From contig NZ_SROX01000001.1 of assembly GCF_013141915.1 (NCBI RefSeq), positions 744,001 to 808,000 on the forward strand: DNA of 64,000 nt. Direction: 5' to 3'. The DNA is from Cupriavidus necator. Its GTDB lineage: Bacteria > Pseudomonadota > Gammaproteobacteria > Burkholderiales > Burkholderiaceae. A program made the position numbers and the translations under genes. Position 1 is the first letter of the stretch. Each line of letters begins with the position of its first letter. Of this stretch, positions 53,166-64,000 are shown one piece after another. The notes below the pieces were generated by a model that did no database searches, was not told the origin of the DNA, and worked only from the letters and a program-made list of their open reading frames with translations.

Positions 53166-53250
53166 GCGCCCCGAAGCGTCTTTACCTGCCACTTAACCCG
53201 CCGCGCCCGCAGCCGGATGGGATGATCCGGTCGCCGGGCGCCGCGGGAAC

Positions 53251-53868
53251 TCAGCCGCCGCCGCGCATGGCCCGCGTCGCCTGCGCCAGCAAGGCCTCGC
53301 GTTCGCGCCGGCGCCAGCGTACGCAGCGCCATAGCTCCTCCAGGTAGGGCAAACCCGCCAGCAGCACCACGGCCACCAGCAGGCCCGCCAGATAAACCGG
53401 CGGCAGCGGCTCCGCCTTCAACGCCAGCGCCAAGCGCGCCGGCTCGGTGCCGCGTCCGAACAAGGCCAGGAACTGGTCCCAGTGCAACACCACCACATAT
53501 GACGCCGCGGCCAGAGGCAGCACTTCGAGCAAACTGTGCATGTGCTGCTCGACGGGGGCGATGTGGCGGCGCGTGCTGGCGTAATGCACGTCCCACCATG
53601 CGGTGACCTCATGCACCACCAGCGCCGCCAGCACCACCGCGATCACCAGCGCGTTGACCTCCAGGAACAGCACCAGTAGCAGCGGCAGGCCCACTTCGGC
53701 CAGCATCAGCATGTGCAGCAGAGACTCGGCGACGCCGGCGTTGCGTTCGATCTGCGTGGCCCGGTGGCACAGCCAGTCGCCCAGGCCCGCCAGCAGCCAC
53801 AGCGGCACCAGCCCGTACATCAGTACGAGCCGGGCAGCATGTTCGAAGGCATGGAGGTCGGCCGGCAT
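53251..53868 (-). CDS. Multi-pass membrane protein of unknown function
   Basis: 205 residues. About five hydrophobic helices: ARLVLMYGLVPLWLLAGLGDWL, LPLLLVLFLEVNALVIAVVLAALVV, VLPLAAASYVVVLHW and VYLAGLLVAVVLLAGLPYL. A conserved-looking His-rich section lies between (WWDVHYASTRRHIAPVEQHMHSL), which could bind metal. Function unknown. The ATG at 53868 is chosen because the family-like sequence begins there. Confidence 0.72.
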   Translation of the reverse strand: MPADLHAFEHAARLVLMYGLVPLWLLAGLGDWLCHRATQIERNAGVAESLLHMLMLAEVGLPLLLVLFLEVNALVIAVVLAALVVHEVTAWWDVHYASTRRHIAPVEQHMHSLLEVLPLAAASYVVVLHWDQFLALFGRGTEPARLALALKAEPLPPVYLAGLLVAVVLLAGLPYLEELWRCVRWRRREREALLAQATRAMRGGG

Positions 53869-53897
53869 GGCAGTACTGTGGCCCGATGCAGGCCGGG

Positions 53898-54350
53898 CTA
53901 GGGCCGCGCCTGCGGCGCGCGGTACTGCTGCCGCAGCACCCGGAACAGTTCGTGGTTCACCTGCACGCCGCGATACTGGCGCCGCACCACGGCGCGCACG
54001 CGCGAGCCCAGCACATGCGTGCGCAGCGCCCGCGCATAGCGCCGCTGCACGGCGTGCTCGCGCTTGCTGATGGCCTGCACGATGGAACGGTCGGAACTGT
54101 GCTTGCCGATGCCGCCCGCCGCGGAGGCCGCACAAGCGGCCGGCGCGGGCAATGCTTGCGGCACCTCGCCCAGGTCGAGCAGGCACGCCTGCAGCTCATG
54201 CGCGGCCTGTGCGAACGCATTGGCGCGGCTGGTCAGCACGGACTTGAGGTGGGGGTTCGCCGCCGCCGTGGCGGCGCGGCGGCAGCCCAGCTCGCCCTCG
54301 CGCGAGGCTGCGAGCAGCGCGTTGAGCAACACGATTTTTTTCTTCGCCAT
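53898..54350 (-). CDS. DUF2383/PA2169-like four-helix protein
   Basis: 150 residues. LLNALLAASREGELGCRRAATAAANPHLKSVLTSRANAFAQAAHELQACLLDLGEVPQ, quoted by pieces LLNALLAASREGELGCRRAA and HLKSVLTSRANAFAQAAHEL, resembles the DUF2383 helical-bundle family. The C-terminal half is more divergent and Arg-rich. These proteins are often stress-induced. A confident family call needs a profile search. Confidence 0.68.
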   Translation of the reverse strand: MAKKKIVLLNALLAASREGELGCRRAATAAANPHLKSVLTSRANAFAQAAHELQACLLDLGEVPQALPAPAACAASAAGGIGKHSSDRSIVQAISKREHAVQRRYARALRTHVLGSRVRAVVRRQYRGVQVNHELFRVLRQQYRAPQARP

Positions 54351-54386
54351 GGCACACCTGCCCTGGTCCGCAGGCGGACCGTGAAG

Positions 54387-54767
54387 TCAGCGATCGGAGC
54401 CGGCGGCTGCCGGCGGCTGCGCGTTGGCGCCGGGCATGCGGCGCATGCCGGACTGGTCCAAGGATAACGGCTCGGCCCGCGTGGCGCCAGTTGCGCCCGT
54501 TGCAGGGAAGGCGCGCCGCGCGGCGGCCTGCCACGCCTTGCGCGCCTCGCGCATGCCGCGCAGGTTCATGGCGATCAGGGCCAGCTGCAGCGCGATCAGC
54601 GCATAGGCGTCGCCGTGCCAGCCCCACGCAATCCACAGCACGTTGCTGGCGAGGAACACCCAGAAGCCGGCGCGCCGCCGCGCGATCGATCGCGAACCGA
54701 CCAGCCAGGTCGCCAGTACCGTCACCACCATTGCCGGCCATTGCGCCGCCTCTAGCCATTGATCCAT
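54387..54767 (-). CDS. Small inner-membrane protein, PnuC/YgjV-like in shape
   Basis: 126 residues. Three hydrophobic helices (WPAMVVTVLATWLVG, AGFWVFLASNVLWIAWGWHGD, ALIALQLALIAMNLRGMREARK) and a polar tail with GATGATRAEP. The loop WHGDAYALIALQ and NLRGMREA resemble small PnuC/SWEET-like transporters. No substrate can be read. The ATG at 54767 is the natural start. It is divergent from glgE across ~340 bp. Confidence 0.7.
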   Translation of the reverse strand: MDQWLEAAQWPAMVVTVLATWLVGSRSIARRRAGFWVFLASNVLWIAWGWHGDAYALIALQLALIAMNLRGMREARKAWQAAARRAFPATGATGATRAEPLSLDQSGMRRMPGANAQPPAAAGSDR

Positions 54768-55108
54768 GGGCCCCCTTTTGATGGCTTGCCACCGTGCCGG
54801 CAATGGGCACGCACAGGCGCAGAGGGGCAAGAAACATACCGGGAACGCACCGGGCCTGCACCGGGCGCGTGGCCCTGCGCGATATTTCCATCGGCACGGC
54901 AGCCACCAGTAGTTTTTACAAGCTGCGGCACAACCGGCACATGCGCTGTCGCGCCGCACGGCCTTGCAGGGCCTCGCCGAACTGCCCCGTGCTGGCGCGC
55001 AGGCGCGCTGGCACGCACTTCGCATGGCAGTGCCATCCCGGCGGCTGGCCGCAAGGCGCCGCTCCGGGTTTTTTGTTGCTCCGCCGGAGCGAAACACCGG
55101 GAGGACAT
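54768..55108. other. Divergent gap upstream of glgE
   Basis: About 340 bp without a convincing gene. It must hold the promoters of glgE and of the divergent small membrane-protein gene. I see no clear palindrome. A T-run at 55069-55074 lies shortly before the glgE ribosome site. Confidence 0.45.
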
Positions 55109-58100
55109 GTGCGGATCTGCCAGATCGACCTGACCGGAACGCCCGAAGCCGATCAGCACGCGCTGCAGCGCGTGGCGGCGCTGGGGTTCGACCACGTATT
55201 GATCGGCGGCTGGCCGCACCTGCCTGGGGACGACACGCTCGCTGCGTGCGCCCGGCATGGACTGGCCCCCCTGCTCGACATTTCACTGGACCGCTATATG
55301 GCGGATGGCGCCGCGGGGACCGACGACCTCCCCGATGCCGCCTGGATCGACACCGCGGCGCCCGCCTTCGCGCCGCACGAGACCGACAACCACATCCCCG
55401 GCACGCGCCTGCGCTGGCATGACCGGCAGATTGCCGAAGCGCTGGTGCAATGGTGGGCGGCGCGGCTGCGCATGGCCTGGGCCGCGGGCGCGGCGGGCTT
55501 CTGCTGCCGCGCGCCGGCCCGCGTGCCCGGCCAGTGCTGGGCCACGCTGCTGGCCACCTTGCGCGGCGATGCGGTACCGGAAACGGCGCGGGGCACGCCA
55601 CGCTTTCTCGCCTGGACCCCGGGGCTGACGCCGGCACAGCTGGACGAACTGGCGCCCGCCGGCTTCGACGGCGCCTTTTGCTCGCTGCCATGGTGGGACT
55701 ACCGCAGCGCCTGGCTGACCGAGGAAATGGCGCGGCTGCGCCGCCTGGGCCGGGTGCTGGCGGCGCCGGCCTTGGCGCCCGCCCGCCATGACGCGCTCAG
55801 CGCGCGGCGCGCGCTGTGGACTGCCGCGGCGATCGGTGACGGCATTTTGGTGCCGGCGGGATTCGAGACCGGCGGCGCGCAGGCACGCGACCCGCTGGCC
55901 CCGGACGGCCACGTGCATGACGGCGTGCCCTACGACATTACGCATGAAGTGCTCGAGGCCAACACCTGGCTGGCCGCGCGCGACCCCGCGCCGGCCCTGG
56001 CGGTGCGTTTGCTGAGCGGGCCCGACGCGCCGCTCACGGTACTGGCGCGCCTGCCCGCACCCAACGGGCACTGCAGCAGTGCCGATGCCACGCCGCGCCG
56101 GGATGATCCGGCGGTGCCGGATGGCGGCCCGGCGCTGGCGGTGGTGCTCAACCCCGATCCGATGGAACCGGCCAGCCTGGGCGCCGACCGCGTGCTCAGT
56201 GCCATGCCGCATGCCAGTGCGCGCCTGGAACCCGCAGTGGGAGGTCCCGGCGGCACGATCGACGGCACCAGTCGGCTCGATGCGCTCTCCAGCATCACGC
56301 TGGCGCCGGCGGACATCCGCCTTTACGAAGTGCCGCCGGTGCCGCTGAGCCGGCCCGGCATGCCGCGGCCCGACGCGACTGCGCCGCATGGCCACGAAAC
56401 GCTGGCGGTCACGGGCCTGGGCAGCGTGGTGGCCGCCATCGAGGCACCGCGCATCGCCATCGAACGGGTCGAGCCCGCCTGCGACGCCGGCCGCTTCGCC
56501 GTGCGCCGCGTGGTGGGCGAACGCGTTACCGTCAGCGCCGATATCTGGATGGATGGCCACGACAAACTGGCCGCCGCGGTCTTGTGGCGCGCGCCGGGCG
56601 AGAGCGACTGGCATGAAGCGCCGATGCAGCCCGGCATCAACGACCGCTGGGAAGGCAGCTTCCCGCTGGTGGCGCTGGGCCGGCATGAATTCACCGTCGA
56701 GGCCTGGCGCGACACCTTCGCCAGCTGGCTCGACGAGATCGGCAAGAAGCGCGCGGCGGGACTCAACGTTGCGCTGGAAACCGAGGAAGGTGCGCGGCTG
56801 GTGGCGGACGCGCTGCTGCCGGCAGGGAACGGAAAAAAGGGCAACGGCAGGAAGAACGGCAAGAAGGCCAACCAGGGAGCCACGGACAGCGAGCTCGCCG
56901 CCATCGTCGACGAACTGACCGCGGCCGCCGGCGACGACGAACGCCGCCTGCAACTGCTGCTGTCCGAACGCACCGCCGTGGCGATGCGCGCCGTGATGAA
57001 GACCGCGGCCGGCAGGCCGTTCGCCTCGCGCCATCCGGTGGCAATGCCGGTCGAGGCGGATCGGCTGGCCGCGCGTTTCGCCAGCTGGTATGAGCTCTTT
57101 CCGCGCTCGCAAAGCAACGATGCGCAGCGCCATGGCACCTTCGACGACGTCATCGCGCGGTTGCCCGCGATCCGCGCGATGGGCTTCGACGTGCTGTATT
57201 TCCCGCCGATCCACCCGATCGGCCGCATCCATCGCAAGGGCCGCAACAACAGCCTGCGCAGCGAGCCCGGCGACCCCGGCAGCCCTTACGCGATCGGCGG
57301 CGCGGAAGGCGGCCATGATGCCTTGCATCCCGAGCTTGGCACCTTCGAGGATTTCAGCCGGCTGATCGACGCCGCCGCCGCCAACGGCCTGGAGCTGGCG
57401 CTGGACTTCGCGATCCAGTGCTCGCCCGACCATCCGTGGCTGAAGGACCACCCGGAGTGGTTCGCGCACCGGCCCGACGGCTCGCTGCGCTATGCCGAGA
57501 ATCCGCCGAAGAAGTACGAGGACATCGTCAACGTCGATTTCTACGCCGCGCCGCCGGCCGGTGCCGCGCTGTGGCAGGCGCTGCGCGACGTGGTGATGTT
57601 CTGGGCCGACCACGGCATCCGCATCTTCCGCGTCGACAACCCGCACACCAAGCCGCTGCCGTTCTGGGAATGGATGATCGCCGACGTGCGCACGCGCCAC
57701 CCGGACACTATCTTCCTGGCCGAGGCCTTTACCCGGCCCAAGATGATGGCGCGGCTCGCCAAGCTGGGCTTCAGCCAGTCGTATACCTACTTCACCTGGC
57801 GCAACACCAAGTGGGAGCTGACCGAGTACCTGACCGAACTGACGCAGAGCCCGCTGCGCGACTTTTTCCGGCCGCACTTCTTCGTCAACACGCCGGACAT
57901 CAATCCCTATTTCCTGCATCACGGCGGCCGCCCGGCGTTCCTGATCCGCGCCGCGCTGGCAACGCTGCTGTCCGGCCTGTGGGGCATGTACAGCGGCTTC
58001 GAGCTGTGCGAGAGCGCGCCGTTCGTACTCGACGGCAAGGTGCGCGAGGAATTCCTGGACTCCGAGAAATACCAGCTGCGGGTGCGCGACTGGCAGCAGC

Positions 58101-58531
58101 CGGGCAATATCGTCGCCGAGATCTCGCGGCTCAACGAGATCCGCGCCGGCCACCCCGCGCTGCAGAACCACCTGGGGCTGCGCTTCTACCAGGCCGGCAG
58201 CGACGCGGTGCTGTGGTTCGCGCGCTTCGTGCCGGGGACCGATTACCTGTTCGGCGACGACGTGCTGCTGGCGGCGATCAATCTTGACCCGCGCACCGCG
58301 CACGACGCCGACATTGAAATCCCGCTGTGGGAATGGGGCCTGCCCGACCAGGCCGGCCTGACGGTGCACGACCTGATGCGCGGCCAGCGCTTCACGCTGC
58401 GCGGCAAGCACCAGCGCATCCGCCTCGACCCGGCGCAGCTGCCGTTCGCGGTCTGGCATGTGCAGCCGCTGGAACGTCCCGCCCCCCGCCCACCTGCTGC
58501 GCCGGTCTCGACCGACCCGCACGGCGCCTGA
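55109..58531 (+). CDS. glgE: Alpha-1,4-glucan:maltose-1-phosphate maltosyltransferase GlgE, with N-terminal extra domain
   Basis: 1140 residues, far longer than the ~650-700 of classical GlgE. The C-terminal ~690 hold the enzyme: FASWYELFPRSQS, GFDVLYFPPIHPIGRIHRKG, nucleophile Asp843 (FRVDNPHTKPLPFWEW), acid/base Glu872 (FLAEAFTRPKM) and Asp930 (NTPDINPYFL). GlgE transfers maltosyl units from maltose-1-phosphate to growing alpha-glucan. The N-terminal ~430 residues look like a worn GH13 barrel (LGFDHVLIGGWPHLPGDD) lacking the catalytic set. I chose GTG at 55109 because GGGAGGACAT precedes it. It is first of a three-gene operon. Confidence 0.92.
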   Translation: MRICQIDLTGTPEADQHALQRVAALGFDHVLIGGWPHLPGDDTLAACARHGLAPLLDISLDRYMADGAAGTDDLPDAAWIDTAAPAFAPHETDNHIPGTRLRWHDRQIAEALVQWWAARLRMAWAAGAAGFCCRAPARVPGQCWATLLATLRGDAVPETARGTPRFLAWTPGLTPAQLDELAPAGFDGAFCSLPWWDYRSAWLTEEMARLRRLGRVLAAPALAPARHDALSARRALWTAAAIGDGILVPAGFETGGAQARDPLAPDGHVHDGVPYDITHEVLEANTWLAARDPAPALAVRLLSGPDAPLTVLARLPAPNGHCSSADATPRRDDPAVPDGGPALAVVLNPDPMEPASLGADRVLSAMPHASARLEPAVGGPGGTIDGTSRLDALSSITLAPADIRLYEVPPVPLSRPGMPRPDATAPHGHETLAVTGLGSVVAAIEAPRIAIERVEPACDAGRFAVRRVVGERVTVSADIWMDGHDKLAAAVLWRAPGESDWHEAPMQPGINDRWEGSFPLVALGRHEFTVEAWRDTFASWLDEIGKKRAAGLNVALETEEGARLVADALLPAGNGKKGNGRKNGKKANQGATDSELAAIVDELTAAAGDDERRLQLLLSERTAVAMRAVMKTAAGRPFASRHPVAMPVEADRLAARFASWYELFPRSQSNDAQRHGTFDDVIARLPAIRAMGFDVLYFPPIHPIGRIHRKGRNNSLRSEPGDPGSPYAIGGAEGGHDALHPELGTFEDFSRLIDAAAANGLELALDFAIQCSPDHPWLKDHPEWFAHRPDGSLRYAENPPKKYEDIVNVDFYAAPPAGAALWQALRDVVMFWADHGIRIFRVDNPHTKPLPFWEWMIADVRTRHPDTIFLAEAFTRPKMMARLAKLGFSQSYTYFTWRNTKWELTEYLTELTQSPLRDFFRPHFFVNTPDINPYFLHHGGRPAFLIRAALATLLSGLWGMYSGFELCESAPFVLDGKVREEFLDSEKYQLRVRDWQQPGNIVAEISRLNEIRAGHPALQNHLGLRFYQAGSDAVLWFARFVPGTDYLFGDDVLLAAINLDPRTAHDADIEIPLWEWGLPDQAGLTVHDLMRGQRFTLRGKHQRIRLDPAQLPFAVWHVQPLERPAPRPPAAPVSTDPHGA

Positions 58532-58552
58532 CAGGCATACGTGGAGACACGG

Positions 58553-61902
<3,350 letters not shown>

Positions 61903-61906
<4 letters not shown>

Positions 61907-64000
61907 GCCCCCCCGCCAGCACCGACGGCGGCACGCGCGCCGGCCAGCAGGCGGGCCTGCTGCCAGGCCATGAACTCGATGCCCTGCTGGGCGGCCGCCA
62001 TCCCGACCCGTTCGGCGTGCTGGGACCGCACCCGGATGGCGACGCCACCCTGGTGCGCGCCTGCCTGCCCGGGGCGGCGTCGGTGCAGCTGGCCGATGCC
62101 AGCGGCGCGCCGCTGGCGGAGATGGAGCGGCTGCACGGCGGCGGCGTGTTCGCCGGCCGGCTGCCGCATGGGGCCGACACCGGCGCTGCGGCCTACCGCC
62201 TGCGCGTGCAATGGTCCGACGGCACCGAGCAGTGCAGCGCCGACCCCTACGCTTTTGGCCTGCTGCTGGGCGAGCTGGACCTGCACCTGATCGCCGAGGG
62301 ACGGCACTTCGAGCTGGGCGCCTGCCTGGGCGCGCAATGCCAGCGCGTGGACGGCATCGACGGCGTGCGCTTTGCGGTGTGGGCGCCGAATGCGCGACGG
62401 GTCTCGGTGATTGCCGACTTCAACGGCTGGCATCCGGCGCGGCATCCGATGCGGCTGCGCCATCCCAGCGGTATCTGGGAGTTGTTCGTCCCCGCCGCGC
62501 TCGGGGCGCAGCCAGGCAGCCGCTACAAGTACGACCTGCTCGACCCGCACGGCACCGAGCTGCCAGACAAGGCCGATCCGCTGGCGCTGGCCACCGAGGC
62601 GCCGCCTGCCACCGCCTCGGTCGTGGCCGGTCCCGGCCAGGGCGCGCCGCCGTTCAGCTGGAACGACGCCGACTGGATGGCGCGCCGCCAGGCCGCCGAC
62701 CCGTATGCCGCGCCGATGTCGGTGTACGAGGTGCACGTGCTGTCGTGGCTGCGCGCGGCCAACGACGGGCAGCATGGCTGGAGCATCCTGGCCGACCGGC
62801 TGGTCCCCTACGTGCAGGAATTGGGCTTCACCCATATCGAGTTGCTGCCTGTCACCGAGCATCCGTTCGGCGGCTCCTGGGGCTACCAGCCGCTGTCGCT
62901 GTATGCGCCCACCGCGCGGCTGGGACCGCCGCAGGCCTTTGCCGCCTTTATCGACCGCTGCCACCAGGCTGGCATCGGCGTAATCCTGGACTGGGTGCCT
63001 GCGCACTTCCCAACCGATCCGCACGGGCTGGCGCAGTTCGACGGCACCGCGCTGTACGAGCACCAGGATCCGCGCGAAGGCTTCCACCAGGACTGGAACA
63101 CGCTGATCTACAACCTGGGCCGCAACGAAGTGCGCGGCTTCCTGCTGGCCGGCGCGCTTCACTGGCTCGAGCACTTCCACGCCGACGGGCTGCGTGTCGA
63201 CGCGGTGGCGTCGATGCTCTACCGCGACTACAGCCGCGAGCCCGGACAGTGGGTGCCGAACCGTTTCGGCGGCCGCGAGAACCTCGAAGCGGTGGACTTC
63301 CTGCGCGAACTCAACGCGGTGGTCCATGAACGCTGCCCCGGGGCGCTGACCATCGCCGAAGAGTCCACCGCGTGGCCCGGCGTGACCGCCAGCGTCGCCA
63401 GCGGCGGGCTGGGCTTCGACTTCAAATGGAATATGGGCTGGATGCACGACACCCTGCATTACCTGGCGCATGAGCCGGTTCACCGCGCCTGGCACCACCA
63501 GAACATGACCTTCGGCCTGGTCTACGCCTGGTCCGAAGCCTTCGTGCTGCCGCTGTCGCACGACGAGGTGGTGCACGGCAAGGGCTCGATGATCGGCAAG
63601 GTGCCGGGCGACGACTGGCAGCGCTTTGCCGGCCTGCGCGCCTACTACGGCTTCATGTGGGCCCATCCGGGCAAGAAGCTGCTGTTCATGGGCGGCGAGC
63701 TGGCGCAGTGGCAGGAATGGAACCACGATGCCGAGCTTGACTGGCCGCTGCTGGACCAGCCCATGCACCGCGGCGTGCACACGCTGGTGCGCGACCTGAA
63801 CCGGCTCTACCGCGAACTGCCCGCGCTGCATGCGCGGGACCACAGTCCCGACGGCTTCCAGTGGGTGGTCGGCGACGACAACCACAACAGCGTGTTTGCG
63901 TGGCTGCGCCGCGCGGGGCCGGAGCGCCGCGAGGTAGTGCTGGTGGTGGCCAACATGACGCCGGTGCCGCGCTACGGGTACCGCGTCGGCGTCCCTTATG
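61903..64000 (+). CDS. glgB: 1,4-alpha-glucan branching enzyme GlgB (partial, cut by window edge)
   Basis: The first 699 codons of an expected ~730-750. N-terminal module with [14 protein letters not shown], a CBM48 region ([22 protein letters not shown]) and GH13_9 catalytic motifs: Asp433 ([15 protein letters not shown]), the Glu of [12 protein letters not shown] and the Asp of [15 protein letters not shown]. It makes alpha-1,6 branches in the glucan built by GlgE. The ATG at 61903 overlaps the treS-mak stop by ATGA, so the three genes are coupled. Only the last few dozen residues are missing. Confidence 0.95.

Overview
The window is high-GC DNA, densely packed with genes and with strong third-position GC bias. 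It looks like a betaproteobacterium of the Burkholderiales, most likely Cupriavidus or Ralstonia. The signs are four Bug-type (TctC) periplasmic binding proteins, many LysR/GntR/IclR-controlled catabolic islands, a DUF3079 protein, an FlhD/FNR pair and a GlgE/TreS-maltokinase/GlgB operon. The genus is inferred from gene content, not from a marker gene. I see no rRNA, tRNA, CRISPR array, insertion sequence or phage gene.

Layout. 1-4156: end of a patatin-like lipase gene, then a Tat-exported molybdenum hydroxylase (two subunits) divergent from a LysR gene. 4157-4724: non-coding, repeat-rich. 4725-13439: an ABC branched-chain-type uptake operon (binding protein, livHMGF) followed by an M20 amidohydrolase and an M81 (MlrC-like) metallohydrolase, divergent from a FadR-type regulator across a 28-bp perfect palindrome. 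13474-17871: PLP aminotransferase, DUF1338/HglS-like 2-oxoacid dioxygenase and Bug protein, divergent from a LysR gene; this may be a 2-aminoadipate/2-oxoadipate module. 18047-22134: alpha/beta hydrolase, LysR, Bug and a beta-propeller-like protein. 22161-25389: MarR, Bug and sulfatase. 25609-31206: host-attachment-type protein, then a HutC-type GntR regulator with two operator copies, a frameshifted GMC oxidoreductase, a TauD-type dioxygenase and an aldehyde dehydrogenase.

31425-39042: AI-2E family transporter, two small cysteine-rich proteins, succinate-semialdehyde dehydrogenase, an FNR-FlhD-unknown operon and a divergent PAS hybrid histidine kinase. 39158-46635: Bug protein, tandem IclR regulators, then an aromatic-type catabolic operon (MBL-fold protein with a degenerate metal motif, FAD monooxygenase, DUF2783, MFS permease). 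46691-54767: a run of small, mostly stress-type genes (DUF2188, erythromycin-esterase-like, BON proteins, FMN reductase, DUF421, CinA-like, DUF2383-like and membrane proteins). 55109-64000: glgE, treS-maltokinase fusion and glgB (cut by the right edge), a complete route from trehalose to branched alpha-glucan through maltose-1-phosphate.

The common logic is regulator plus divergent catabolic or uptake operon, with palindromic operator candidates in several divergent gaps. The last 17 kb instead looks like stress tolerance and carbon storage. The strongest leads are the HglS-like cluster, the FNR-FlhD operon, the degenerate MBL protein, the frameshifted GMC gene and the operator palindromes.
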